A stretch of 64,000 nt of DNA, taken from NCBI RefSeq assembly GCF_025532145.1, contig NZ_ARXS01000010.1, positions 62,001-126,000 on the forward strand. Direction: 5' to 3'. The translations under genes were made by a program, and so were the position numbers. The notes beneath the pieces are model-generated. The model saw nothing but the letters and a program-made list of their open reading frames with translations, was not told the DNA's origin and did not search any database. The DNA comes from Alloalcanivorax balearicus MACL04. Lineage in GTDB: Bacteria; Pseudomonadota; Gammaproteobacteria; Pseudomonadales; Alcanivoracaceae. Position 1 is the stretch's first letter. Each line of letters opens with the position of its first letter. Shown piece after piece: positions 29,165-38,107 of the stretch.

Positions 29165-29718
29165 GGGCGGGGCTCCCGGCTATCCTCGGGTGCTGCGCGG
29201 GAAAACAACCGCGCCCCGGCACGCAGCACGTCGATCAATCCCTGCAACGCCAGTAACGCGAATCCCAATGGAATGAATACTTTGAGCAAATAGCGGTAAG
29301 GCAGGCCGCCGGGATCCGGCGATCCCTCACCGGTGTGATAGGACTGCATCACATAGGGTATCGCCAGCGAGGCGATGAGCATGCCGACGGCCAGAGTCAG
29401 CAGACTGGCGAGCAAATCGATCCCTTCTCGCGTGCGTGGCCCGAAGCGTTCATAAAGAAAATCCACCCGCACATCCGCGCGGTGATAGACCGCGTAGGCC
29501 ATGCCGAGCAACGCGATCGGCGAGACCAGATGCCATTCGGCTTCCTGCATGCCCACCGGACTCCAGGACAACACATAACGCAGCAGCACATTGGTGGCGA
29601 CCAGAACCACCAGCATCAGCACGGCGGCACGGGCCACCCAGCCTGCGGCCCGCACCACGGGCTCAAGGCGGTTCACTACAAAACGGTTCAACAACCCATC
29701 CATCAGCAAGGCTCTCAC
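29161..29718 (-). CDS. TRAP transporter small permease (DctQ/FcbT2-like)
   Basis: The 185 residues contain four hydrophobic segments, including AAVLMLVVLVATNVLLRYVL and EAEWHLVSPIALLGMAYAVY with the E-W motif usual in DctQ. The frame can start at GTG 29718, overlapping the dctP stop (GTGA), or at ATG 29703, which has a GAGAG ribosome site; the latter is equally likely. Confidence 0.9.
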   Translation of the reverse strand: MRALLMDGLLNRFVVNRLEPVVRAAGWVARAAVLMLVVLVATNVLLRYVLSWSPVGMQEAEWHLVSPIALLGMAYAVYHRADVRVDFLYERFGPRTREGIDLLASLLTLAVGMLIASLAIPYVMQSYHTGEGSPDPGGLPYRYLLKVFIPLGFALLALQGLIDVLRAGARLFSRAAPEDSREPRP

Positions 29719-30803
29719 AGCATCATGAAGGCTTTTTCGCTCACCGCTGCCCAGGACTCGTGTTTGCCACGGAAATCCATGAAGGCGTCGTGCACCTTGC
29801 GCGTGGTTTTATCGGCTTTGGCCAGACTTTCGAGGGTTTCGGCGGTGACCTCCTTCAACTTCGCCACCACGTCCGCCGGCAACGGCCGGGCATCGACGCC
29901 TTCGTTAGTGACCAGATCGGTAAGGGCATCGGCGTTGACCGCTTCACACCAGGCGTGGCTCTCCACATTGCACGCTTGCGCGGCGGTCCGTACCACCGCT
30001 CGCAAATCCTCGGGCAGGCTGTCCCAGGCTTTTTTGTTGATGATTAGTTCGGTGACGTTGGTCGGCTCGTGCCAACCGGTGGTGTAATAGTATTTGGCCG
30101 CCTTGTGCAGCCCCAGACGCCGGTCCTGGTAGGGACCAACAAACTCGGCGGCGTCGATCACGCCCCGCTCCAGCGCCGGAAATATTTCCCCGCCGGGCAA
30201 CAGGCGCACGGTCACGCCAAGCTCGGCGTAGACCCGGCCCGCCAACCCCGGGATACGCATCTTGAGCCCATCCAGATCACCGACATTTTCAATCGGCTTG
30301 CGGAACCAGCCCGTCATTTGAGTACCGGTGTTGCCCATGGGCATGGCCACCAGCCCGTGCTCGGCGTAGATCTGGTTCCATAATTCCAGGCCGCCACCGT
30401 GGTAAATCCAGGCGTTCATGCCCTGTGTGTTCATACCAAAAGGGACCGTGGTGAAGTACTGTGCGGCGGGAATTCTGCCGGCCCAGAAATAGGCATTGGC
30501 CGCGTTCATCTCCACCAGCCCCTTGGACACCGCGTCAAACCCTTCCATGGCGGGAATCAATTCGCCAGCGGCGAAATGCTGGATCTTCAGACGCCCGCCG
30601 GAAAGGATTTCCACTTTCTTGCAAAAGTCAGTGGGGCTGCCCGGCCCCTGCACATAGAACGGCGCGCCCGGCGGGTAGGCGTTGGTCATCTTCCAGTTGA
30701 AGGTGGTTTGCGACTCCGCCCGAACGATGGCGGGGGCGCCCAGTATCGCACCGGACGCGGCGGCCCCGGCGGTGGCGAGGAACTTGCGGCGATTCAGGGT
30801 CAT
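29715..30803 (-). CDS. TRAP transporter substrate-binding protein (DctP/TakP-like), Tat-exported
   Basis: Periplasmic receptor for the TRAP system. The 362 residues begin with a twin-arginine signal (NRRKFLATAGAAASG) and an APA-IVRA cleavage region near 28. The conserved VGPYQDRRLGLHKAAKYYY and W-H-EPTNVTELIIN segments place it with the alpha-keto acid/mannitol/chloroaromatic binders (COG4663). Likely ligand: an organic acid. Upstream GGAGCAG gives a good ribosome site. It is the first gene of the three-gene operon. Confidence 0.93.
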   Translation of the reverse strand: MTLNRRKFLATAGAAASGAILGAPAIVRAESQTTFNWKMTNAYPPGAPFYVQGPGSPTDFCKKVEILSGGRLKIQHFAAGELIPAMEGFDAVSKGLVEMNAANAYFWAGRIPAAQYFTTVPFGMNTQGMNAWIYHGGGLELWNQIYAEHGLVAMPMGNTGTQMTGWFRKPIENVGDLDGLKMRIPGLAGRVYAELGVTVRLLPGGEIFPALERGVIDAAEFVGPYQDRRLGLHKAAKYYYTTGWHEPTNVTELIINKKAWDSLPEDLRAVVRTAAQACNVESHAWCEAVNADALTDLVTNEGVDARPLPADVVAKLKEVTAETLESLAKADKTTRKVHDAFMDFRGKHESWAAVSEKAFMML

Positions 30804-31140
30804 GGTGGTCTGCTCCTGTTTCCGTGATCAGCGCCCGAAGGCATTTGTAATGCCGACCTCAGCAAGGCTCATGCCAAACCATAGCTAACCGTAACGCTAT
30901 GATTTTTATCTTTTTTCTTTTACGGCGAGCCATTCTCCATGAGCACCGGCATCGCCCAGCGCGGAGCCGGACAACCGCACAAACGAATGACAAATGGCGT
31001 ATCACCACGGGCCGGGAAGCCATTTGTCATCTGGCGGCAAACATTGGTGTCCGATCGTCAGTCCGGGGGCCGCCATCGCTGACAGATGTATGGCGCGCAC
31101 CGCTTGCGTACCGCCGCACCCGCACAGTGCGAAGCCGACG
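30804..31140. other. Gap between the TRAP operon and the Lrp gene
   Basis: 337 bases. Contains the AT-rich stretch 30885-30925 (ATGATTTTTATCTTTTTTC), a likely TRAP promoter area, and an inverted repeat ATGACAAATGGC (30987-30998) / GCCATTTGTCAT (31019-31030), a 12-base stem with a 20-base loop. The inverted repeat could be the Lrp transcript end or a regulator site for the TRAP operon. No credible gene. Confidence 0.5.
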
Positions 31141-31587
31141 CTACAGACGCGGGCCGCCACGCCGGTGCTTGACGCGGGACATCAGCATTTTGCAGTCGAC
31201 GGAGAGGACCTCCGGACGGTTGAAGATGCGGCGGCGGGCAAAGGCGTCAAAGCTTTCGAAGCTGTCGGTGAGGGTGTGAATATGCAGGCTCTGCAAATCA
31301 CTCATGATGTAAAGGCTGACTACTTCCTGGCAGTCCGCCAGTTCCTGGGACACCGTTTCCAACTGCGTCGGCGCCACTTTCAGATCGATGAAGAGGGAAA
31401 TCACCTTGCCCAGCTTCTCCGGATTGACCACGGCGGAGAATTGCTCAATGACGCCGCTGGTCACCAGCCCCTGTACCCGGGTGCGGGCGTGGGCACGGGA
31501 AATGCCGAGCTGGCGGGCGATATCGGCGTAGGAGGCGCGCGCGTCCTTGATCAGTATATTCAGCAGAGCACTGTCGAGTTTGTTCAT
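31141..31587 (-). CDS. Lrp/AsnC-family transcriptional regulator
   Basis: The 148 residues start MNKLDSALLNILIKDARASYADIARQLG, with the helix-turn-helix ADIARQLGISRAHARTRVQGL (about 20-40) and a C-terminal ligand-binding RAM domain (SLFIDLKVAP, TLTDSFESFDAF). It probably senses an amino acid or keto acid. The TRAP operon lies downstream in the same direction after a 337-base gap and could be a target; that is inference. Confidence 0.9.
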   Translation of the reverse strand: MNKLDSALLNILIKDARASYADIARQLGISRAHARTRVQGLVTSGVIEQFSAVVNPEKLGKVISLFIDLKVAPTQLETVSQELADCQEVVSLYIMSDLQSLHIHTLTDSFESFDAFARRRIFNRPEVLSVDCKMLMSRVKHRRGGPRL

Positions 31588-31644
31588 GACCGGTCCACAT
31601 CACCATGTGCCACCGGTCATGCAGGGTTCATGCCCTTCGCGGAG

Positions 31645-32586
31645 TCAGGCCACCGCCCGCGCCGCCGGAGAGCGCGCCAGGTACGCCAGCGCCTGCCCGG
31701 TGTCCCCTTCAAAGAACGGGTGGAAGCCGGGGTGAATCCAGCGCAGGGTCGCCGCCACCAGAAAGCTGAAGGTGGGCACATTGCCGGTGCGGCGCCCGGT
31801 GCGCTGCAACCGCCATAACAGTCGCGGAATCCACTGCCGGCCGATCCGGCGCACGCGCGGATCCGGATCCTGGCGCGCCAAGCTGCGCGCGCCTTCGGAG
31901 ATGAAGTAAATGAACAATGGAAACACCAGCGCCATCAACGCCTGTCGGCTGACATAGAACCCCAGTTGGGTGCGGCACAGATGATCGAACAGATCGAAGG
32001 CCACGGTGCGGTGCTCGACCTCCTCCGCCAGATGCCATTTGAACAGGTCCGCCATGGCGGCGTCGCCCTGCTCTTCCCAGGACGTATTGTCCATCGCCCA
32101 TTGGCCGAGTACCCCCGTGAAGTGTTCGATCGCGGCGATGAGGCCCACCCGCAGCACCAGCCAGGGCTTTTCCAGATGACGCTGCCGAAACATCGGTACC
32201 GCCAACGGCGTATCACCCAGGAAAGTGCCAAATAGCCAATCCACCCGCGCCACATAGTCCTCCACGCTCAAGCCGTGGCGGCGCAGGTACTCCTGGGCGC
32301 CGGAGTGGGCACGAGAGTGAATCGCTTCCTGGCGAATGAAGCCCTCCACCTCGGCCCGCAAAGCGTCATCGCTGATCAGCGGCAGGGCCTGGTTATAGAC
32401 GCGACAGAACCACAGTTCCCCGGCAGGCAGCAGCAAATGGATGCCGTTGATCATGTAGGAGGAAAACGGGTCTTCCGGCAACCAGTGCAGTGGCGTCCCG
32501 GAGAAATCGAAGCGGACACGGCGGGCCTTCAAGGAATGGCCCGCCGCGCGATGCAGCTGTTGTGCTTTTTGTTTGGCGGTGGACAT
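31645..32586 (-). CDS. Predicted metal-dependent hydrolase (COG3687 / PF10118 type)
   Basis: The 313 residues carry acidic/His pairs typical of a diiron helical bundle: GFIRQEAIHSRAH (about 85-97), EHFTG (about 140) and HLAEEVEHRTVAFD (about 165-180). Members are predicted metal-dependent hydrolases/oxygenase-like proteins of unknown substrate. Two ATGs (32598, 32586) are in frame; a GGA at proper spacing favours 32586. A sigma70-like promoter lies just upstream. Confidence 0.82.
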   Translation of the reverse strand: MSTAKQKAQQLHRAAGHSLKARRVRFDFSGTPLHWLPEDPFSSYMINGIHLLLPAGELWFCRVYNQALPLISDDALRAEVEGFIRQEAIHSRAHSGAQEYLRRHGLSVEDYVARVDWLFGTFLGDTPLAVPMFRQRHLEKPWLVLRVGLIAAIEHFTGVLGQWAMDNTSWEEQGDAAMADLFKWHLAEEVEHRTVAFDLFDHLCRTQLGFYVSRQALMALVFPLFIYFISEGARSLARQDPDPRVRRIGRQWIPRLLWRLQRTGRRTGNVPTFSFLVAATLRWIHPGFHPFFEGDTGQALAYLARSPAARAVA

Positions 32587-32622
32587 GTCGGATTCCATCT
32601 GGACGTTGTCTAGATAGAATCT

Positions 32623-32650
32623 AATTTACATCGATCAATGTCACTGTCAA
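32623..32650 (-). promoter_or_regulatory. Sigma70-type promoter for the metal-dependent hydrolase gene
   Basis: On the minus strand TTGACA (32650-32645) and TAAATT (32628-32623) are separated by 16 bases. A short dyad TAGAT-AGA-ATCTA (32611-32623) overlaps the predicted start of transcription and could be an operator. No regulator gene of the TetR type is adjacent. Confidence 0.55.
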
Positions 32651-32696
32651 CAATGTCGAGCCACCGAAATGCCGCCGGTGCCGGTCTCGGTCGTCC

Positions 32697-33557
32697 TTAC
32701 GAGGCCAGAAAACCCTGGATCTCCGCCGCCACCGGTTCGGGCGTATCCATATGCAAATGATGACGTCCGGGCAGGATGACCCGACGGGCGTCCCGGAGCC
32801 AGTCGAAGCGGTGCTCGAATTTCACCTCGCCGGCGAGGCCATTCTCCCCCAGGATCAGCAAGGTGGGTGCTTCAATGGCACGGACAAAGCCTTCCACCTG
32901 TTCCTCGGTGAAGCGAACCGAGGAGGCAATCCGCAAACGCATGTCGGTACGCCAGGTCCAGCCGCCTTCCACCGCCACCAGCCCCCGCTCGCACAGCAGC
33001 CGCGCGGATTCGGTTTCGAGGCCGCCAAGCGCGGGCCGGCGCACCGCCACCGCGTCGTCCTGGTGGGCATAGACCGGCTTGCGCTTCTCCGGCAGGGAGT
33101 GCATCTGATCGATGGCCGTGCGCAGCGTACTGACCACTTCATTGGCGGGCGTGGCCGGCGGGCCCAGTCCTTCAATCAGAACCAGTTTGCTGACCCGCTC
33201 GGGGAAAGTCGCGGCGAACAGGCAGGCCACCCCTGCCCCCATGGAATGCCCCATCAGCACGAAGCGGTCCCACCCCAATTGGTCGGCCACGGCGAGCACG
33301 TCGCGCACATGGTCCACGTAATGGGTGGCCAGCTCCGCCGGGCGGTGCTCGGAATGGCCATGGCCGGCGAAGTCCAGCGCCACCATGGGCCGGTGCAAAT
33401 GCGCGGACAGCGGCAGATAGGAAGCGGCATTGTCGAGCCAGCCATGCAGCGCGAGAATCGGTTCACCCTCGCCATCCCAATACAGCGCCGCCAGGGTTTG
33501 TCCGTAGGCGGAAAAGCGGCGTTCTTCAGGCACTCTTTTGGTCGGCGGGGAGGGCAT
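32697..33557 (-). CDS. Alpha/beta hydrolase
   Basis: The 286 residues show LALHGWLDNAASYLPL (oxyanion region), the nucleophile elbow GHSMG (Ser about 108) and the catalytic His in GRHHLHMD near the C-terminus. Close to the MhpC/serine-hydrolase-like group with the HGWLDN motif. Substrate unknown. It overlaps the end of the next hydrolase gene upstream by 32 bases, so the two are translated together. Confidence 0.88.
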   Translation of the reverse strand: MPSPPTKRVPEERRFSAYGQTLAALYWDGEGEPILALHGWLDNAASYLPLSAHLHRPMVALDFAGHGHSEHRPAELATHYVDHVRDVLAVADQLGWDRFVLMGHSMGAGVACLFAATFPERVSKLVLIEGLGPPATPANEVVSTLRTAIDQMHSLPEKRKPVYAHQDDAVAVRRPALGGLETESARLLCERGLVAVEGGWTWRTDMRLRIASSVRFTEEQVEGFVRAIEAPTLLILGENGLAGEVKFEHRFDWLRDARRVILPGRHHLHMDTPEPVAAEIQGFLAS

Positions 33558-34377
33558 GCTCGGCTCCGGTCAGTTCCACGATCAGTTCCCGCACCATTTC
33601 AGCGGTACGCTCCGGGTATTGCAACGGGTACATGTGGCCTCCTGGCGAGAACAGCCGGCGCAGACGGTGACGGCGCGCGTGCCGTCCGCCGCTGTGATGA
33701 AACGGCGGCGGCGAGTCCTGGCCGGTGACCAGGGCGCCGGGTACCTTGAGGCGGGGCATGCGCGTGAGACCGGTGGGGACTTCGCGGAAGATGGCCACTT
33801 CGATTGCCGGGCGGAAGCGCAGCCGCCAGCCGTCCCCGTGACGCTCCAGACCGGCCCGCAGATAATCCCGCAGGCAGCGCGGATCGAACGCCTTGAAGAA
33901 GCCACGGGAGCCGAAATAGCTTTCCACGTCGTCCCAGTTGTCCCAATGATCGAGCCGGGTTTTGCTGAGGCCGGCGGGGGTGAACCGGTCCTGCAGGCCC
34001 AGCGCCTTGATGCCGCGCATGATAACGCCGCGGAATCCGTTGGCCATGGGCGGATCCAGCATGATCAGCGCCTTGAACCAGTCCGGGTGGCGCTGGGCCA
34101 CGTGAAACATCAGCACCGAGCCCATGGAATGGCCCAGGCCGATCAGCGGCTTGGGCAGATCCCGCATCCACTCTTCCAGCTCCAGGCTCAGGCTTTTCCA
34201 GTCGGCGTCCACCGGGAAGCGCGCATCGTGCGCCAGACACTCGATAATCCGCACATCATAGTGCTCCGCCAGCGGCGCCAGGAAGGTGTCGTAACTGTGG
34301 CCGGGCACACCGTTGGCATGGGCGAACGCGAGCGTGGTTTTGCGCCCGGCTTCACCGGTGTTATCGGTATCCGTCAT
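33526..34377 (-). CDS. Alpha/beta hydrolase
   Basis: The 283 residues have FAHANGVPGHSYDTFLAPL at the N-terminus, the nucleophile elbow GHSMGS (about 83-88), and the catalytic His region GGHMYPLQYPE. A very basic stretch HSGGRHARRHRLRR near 230 precedes the His loop. First gene of a two-hydrolase pair, divergent from the xthA-like gene. Substrate unknown. Confidence 0.87.
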   Translation of the reverse strand: MTDTDNTGEAGRKTTLAFAHANGVPGHSYDTFLAPLAEHYDVRIIECLAHDARFPVDADWKSLSLELEEWMRDLPKPLIGLGHSMGSVLMFHVAQRHPDWFKALIMLDPPMANGFRGVIMRGIKALGLQDRFTPAGLSKTRLDHWDNWDDVESYFGSRGFFKAFDPRCLRDYLRAGLERHGDGWRLRFRPAIEVAIFREVPTGLTRMPRLKVPGALVTGQDSPPPFHHSGGRHARRHRLRRLFSPGGHMYPLQYPERTAEMVRELIVELTGAEHALPADQKSA

Positions 34378-34569
34378 GCATGAACCTCAGAACCAGCGTG
34401 GAAAGTCGGACATCATAGCCACACCGGCGGGGAAACACATGGACCGATTACGACATCATGGGGGGCGAATTCGGTCAGCCGGGAGCTCAGCGCAACGCAG
34501 GTCCGCTCGTGTACAATGCCCCGATGGCGGACGGCCGCCAGCGGCCGAGTAACGATCCGAGGAAAAGGC

Positions 34570-35391
34570 ATGACTCTGATTTCTTTCAACATCAACGGTA
34601 TTCGCGCCCGTCTGCATCAGTTGGAGGCGGTGATCAACAAGTACCAGCCGGCACTGATCGGTCTGCAGGAAACCAAGGTGCAGGACAGCGAGTTTCCCGA
34701 ACAAGCGGTGCGGGATATGGGTTATCACCCCTATTATTTCGGCCAGAAGGGACATTACGGCGTCGCCCTGATCACCCGCGAACCGCTGGCGGATATTCGC
34801 TACGGCTTTCCTGGCGATGGCGAGGAAGCGCAAAAGCGCATGATCATCGGCCGTCTGCATGATCGCGACGGCGCGCCGGTGACGGTACTCAACGGCTACT
34901 TTCCGCAGGGCGAGAACCGCGCCCACCCGACCAAGTTCCCGGCCAAGCAGAAGTTCTACGAGGACCTGCAACAGTATCTGGAAAGCGAACACAGGCCGGA
35001 TGAGCAGTTGGTAATCATGGGCGATTTCAATATTTCCTCCACCGATCTGGACATCGGCATCGGCGAGGACAATCGCAAACGCTGGCTGCGCGAAGGCAAA
35101 ACCAGCTTCCTGCCGGAAGAACGTGAATGGTGGCAGCGGCTGGTGGACTGGGGTCTGGTGGATACCTTCCGCCACCTGAATCCGCAAACCAACGATGTGT
35201 TCTCCTGGTTTGATTACCGCTCCAAGGGCTTTCACCGTGAGCCTCGTCGCGGCCTGCGCATCGACACCCTGCTGGCGACCCGGCCGTTGCTTGACAAGCT
35301 CAAGGACAGCGGTGTGGATTACGACATCCGCGCCATGGAAAAACCCTCCGACCACTGCCCGGTGTGGGGCCGCTTCGACCCGATCTCATGA
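34570..35391 (+). CDS. xthA: Exodeoxyribonuclease III family nuclease
   Basis: AP endonuclease/3'-5' exonuclease of base excision repair. Start at 34570 ([22 protein letters not shown]); 273 residues, the usual length for the family. Catalytic residues are in [11 protein letters not shown] (metal-binding Glu), MGDFNISS (Asp-Asn) and the C-terminal SDHCPVWG (Asp-His). A TACAAT -10-like hexamer is at 34512-34517. The stop overlaps the next gene by 4 bases. Confidence 0.95.
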   Translation: MTLISFNINGIRARLHQLEAVINKYQPALIGLQETKVQDSEFPEQAVRDMGYHPYYFGQKGHYGVALITREPLADIRYGFPGDGEEAQKRMIIGRLHDRDGAPVTVLNGYFPQGENRAHPTKFPAKQKFYEDLQQYLESEHRPDEQLVIMGDFNISSTDLDIGIGEDNRKRWLREGKTSFLPEEREWWQRLVDWGLVDTFRHLNPQTNDVFSWFDYRSKGFHREPRRGLRIDTLLATRPLLDKLKDSGVDYDIRAMEKPSDHCPVWGRFDPIS

Positions 35392-36479
35392 ACGTGCGTC
35401 TGAATCTGAAACGGCTGCGCCCGGATCTGGACAGCCTGGGCTATCTGGTCGATCTGGCGATGATCGGCCTGATCCTGCTCAATCTGGGACTGATCCTGTT
35501 CGACTGGCTGTTCCGCATCCCCGCCGTGCAGGATTTTCTGCACATGCTGTCACCGGCGTTTTTCGGCTTCTACCGGGACACCGTGCACGCCAATTTTCTC
35601 GAAATCGACCTCTGGTTCGTGGCGGTTTTCCTTACCGAGTTCGTGATTCGCTGGGGCGTCGCCATCGGCCGGCGCACCTACCATCGCTGGTTCTTCTACC
35701 CGTTCGCGCACTGGTACGATCTGCTCGGCTGTATTCCGGTGGGCAGCTTCCGCTGGTTGCGGATCCTGCGTGTGATCAGCCTCATGTACCGTCTGCAGAA
35801 ACGGGGCGTGGTGGACTTCACCGAGACCTATCTGGGCCGCACCGTACTCAAGTATTACCGGATCCTGGTGGAGGAGATTTCCGACCGGGTGGTGATCAAC
35901 ATTCTGGAAGGCGCTCAGCGGGAGATCGTCAGCGGCGGCCAGCTGATGCATCGTATCGAGCAGGACGTGCTGCTGCCGCGCCGTGACGATCTGGTGGACT
36001 ATCTCGGCGGACGCATCGCCGACGCCACCCGGCGCAGTCACGACCAGTACCGGGACCAGCTCGGTGATTATCTCAGCCATCTCACCAATGAGGCGGTGAA
36101 CCGCACCCCGGCGGGCCGGCGGCTGGCGGCGATTCCGGTGGCCGGCCCCCGTGCCGTCGCCCTGCTTGGCGAGACCGTGCGCGATGCCGGCGACGCTCTG
36201 GTGGAGCAGTTGGTGGAAGACATCAGCGCGCCAGCCAACCGTGAAAGGCTGGATCACCTGATCAATGACCTGATCAGCACCGCCACCGGCGGTCAACAGC
36301 AACAACTGAATACGCTGATTCGCGAAACCCTGCTGGATATCCTCGAGGAAGTGAAGGCGCAAATCGCCGTGCAGCACTGGAAGCACGAGGAAGCGGATGA
36401 GCGCATGCTCGAAGAGAAGCGCCGGCAGCAAGCCCGCAAAGCGCGCCGTGAAAGGCGCGAACGGAAAGAGAGAAGCTAA
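35388..36479 (+). CDS. Membrane protein with voltage-sensor-like N-terminus and long charged tail
   Basis: The 363 residues begin [20 protein letters not shown], overlapping the xthA stop. Hydrophobic segments at about 17-43, 68-92 and 100-125 are followed by [19 protein letters not shown], where arginines recur every third residue as in the S4 helix of voltage sensors. No pore or selectivity-filter motif (TxGYG or similar) follows. Instead comes a soluble region (about 140-340), predicted helical, and a tail of alternating Arg/Lys/Glu ([12 protein letters not shown]). Resembles ion-transporter-annotated proteins in related bacteria; function unknown. Confidence 0.75.
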   Translation: MNVRLNLKRLRPDLDSLGYLVDLAMIGLILLNLGLILFDWLFRIPAVQDFLHMLSPAFFGFYRDTVHANFLEIDLWFVAVFLTEFVIRWGVAIGRRTYHRWFFYPFAHWYDLLGCIPVGSFRWLRILRVISLMYRLQKRGVVDFTETYLGRTVLKYYRILVEEISDRVVINILEGAQREIVSGGQLMHRIEQDVLLPRRDDLVDYLGGRIADATRRSHDQYRDQLGDYLSHLTNEAVNRTPAGRRLAAIPVAGPRAVALLGETVRDAGDALVEQLVEDISAPANRERLDHLINDLISTATGGQQQQLNTLIRETLLDILEEVKAQIAVQHWKHEEADERMLEEKRRQQARKARRERRERKERS

Positions 36480-36486
36480 GTGCCGA

Positions 36487-36957
36487 TCAGCAGGGCCGTT
36501 CCGGCCCTCGCAGCCACAGCAGACGGGCGCCGTTGGCGGCGGCCACGTCCACATCCAGCGCCGCCACCGAACCGACCCGGAACGCCGGACGGGAGCACGG
36601 CTCACCAATCCAGGTGGCGGTGAGCAAGGACACCAGCGGCATGTGGCTGACCAGGACCAGGTTTTCCTGCTCCGGCTGCAGCATCAACCACTCCAGAAAC
36701 CGCTCCGGCTGCGCCTCGGGCACCAGGTAACCGCAGGATTCCTGTTCCATGCCGCCGAACGCCTGAGCGATGCACAGCGCGGTCTGCTGCGCGCGCCGGT
36801 AGGGGCTGGCCACCATGCGGCCCACGCTGACCCCTTCCTCACGCAAGGTTTGCCACAGGGACAACACTTCCGCCCGGCCCCGTTCGGTCAGCGGGCGCTC
36901 CGCGTCGGTGGGGGCCTTGGCCACCGCTTCACCATGACGGCACAGGTACACTCTCAA
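36487..36957 (-). CDS. sixA: Phosphohistidine phosphatase SixA
   Basis: The 156 residues start [20 protein letters not shown]; the RHGE motif holds the catalytic His (about residue 8), and [10 protein letters not shown] and LVSHMPLVS (second His) complete the histidine phosphatase active site. Removes phosphate from phosphohistidine in phosphorelay or PTS proteins. Overlaps the end of gpsA by 4 bases. Confidence 0.92.
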   Translation of the reverse strand: MRVYLCRHGEAVAKAPTDAERPLTERGRAEVLSLWQTLREEGVSVGRMVASPYRRAQQTALCIAQAFGGMEQESCGYLVPEAQPERFLEWLMLQPEQENLVLVSHMPLVSLLTATWIGEPCSRPAFRVGSVAALDVDVAAANGARLLWLRGPERPC

Positions 36958-37979
36958 GACGAGGCTCCGTGGAAACTGAATTCCACATCGTGTTTGTGTT
37001 CACCGCTCATCAGCCGCACCACCATGGTCTCCAGCGGCTGATGATCGTAAATGATATCGTAGAGGGCGGTGGCCAGCGGCATATAGACCTGCAGTTCCCT
37101 GGCCCGCTCCGCCACCAGCTTGATGGTGTTGATCCCTTCCGCGGTCTGTCCCAGGTCCGCCACCGCCTGTTCCAGCGATTTGCCCTGCCCCAGCTCGTAA
37201 CCAACCCGGTAATTGCGCGACAACGACGAGGAACAGGTGGCGATCAGATCGCCTACCCCGGCCAACCCCAGGAAGGTCAGTGGATTGGCGCCCAACCCCA
37301 CGGCGAAGCGGCTCATCTCCGCCAACGCCCGGGTCAGCATGAAACTGCGGCTGTTCTCGCCGACGCCAATGGCCGCCGCCATCCCGGACGCCACCGCGTA
37401 GATGTTCTTGAGCGCCCCGCCCAGTTCCACACCATACAGGTCCGGATTGTCGTAGACACGAAAGTAATCGCAGCTCAGGGCTTTCTGGATGGTGGCGCGC
37501 AGTGCCTCGTCACCACTGGCGATGACGGTGCCGGTGAATTTGCGTTCGACGATCTCCCGCGCCAGGTTGGGGCCACTGAGTACCCCGACCCGGGTGTGCG
37601 GCCATTCGCGCTGCAACACCTGGCTCATCAGCAGGAAACCGTCCTCCAGGATGCCCTTGGTGCAACTGACCACGATGGTGCCGTCCGGCACCCAATGGCG
37701 GGCCTGGCCGAGGACCTCGACAAAGGCGCTGCTGGGGACGGCGACGAACACCAGATCGGCGCCCTTGAGCACTTCTTCCAGGCTCTCGGAAGCCACCACT
37801 CCGGCCGGCAGGGCCTGCCCTGGCAGATAGCGCGGGTTCTCACGGTCCTCATTGATGGCCGCGGCGGTTTCCGGATCGCGCACCCAGAGCCGGGTGCCGT
37901 GACCGTTTTCCGCCAGGATACTGGCCATGGCGGTACCGAAGCTGCCGCCACCGAGAATGGCCGCGGTATGTTGCGTCAT
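36954..37979 (-). CDS. gpsA: NAD(P)-dependent glycerol-3-phosphate dehydrogenase
   Basis: Makes glycerol 3-phosphate for phospholipids from dihydroxyacetone phosphate. The start at 37979 ([22 protein letters not shown]) follows AAAGG and gives 341 residues, matching the family; the frame is open 44 codons upstream. Visible motifs are GGGSFGTA for NAD(P), [20 protein letters not shown], and the conserved Lys in [14 protein letters not shown]. Confidence 0.96.
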   Translation of the reverse strand: MTQHTAAILGGGSFGTAMASILAENGHGTRLWVRDPETAAAINEDRENPRYLPGQALPAGVVASESLEEVLKGADLVFVAVPSSAFVEVLGQARHWVPDGTIVVSCTKGILEDGFLLMSQVLQREWPHTRVGVLSGPNLAREIVERKFTGTVIASGDEALRATIQKALSCDYFRVYDNPDLYGVELGGALKNIYAVASGMAAAIGVGENSRSFMLTRALAEMSRFAVGLGANPLTFLGLAGVGDLIATCSSSLSRNYRVGYELGQGKSLEQAVADLGQTAEGINTIKLVAERARELQVYMPLATALYDIIYDHQPLETMVVRLMSGEHKHDVEFSFHGASS

Positions 37980-38107
37980 GCAGGGCATCCTTTGTCCGGC
38001 GGCGCGAACCGGGCCGCGCCGCGAATTTCCGGCATCATAAGAGCCTGGGCCGGATCTTTCCACCTTAGGCCACTTTCCTGCTCCCGGTCCGTCGTCCAGC
38101 CTTCCTA

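Noticed and set aside
33526-33557. Possible frameshift splitting one alpha/beta hydrolase into two
   Set aside because: Each frame has its own complete nucleophile elbow and catalytic His, so they are two overlapping genes.
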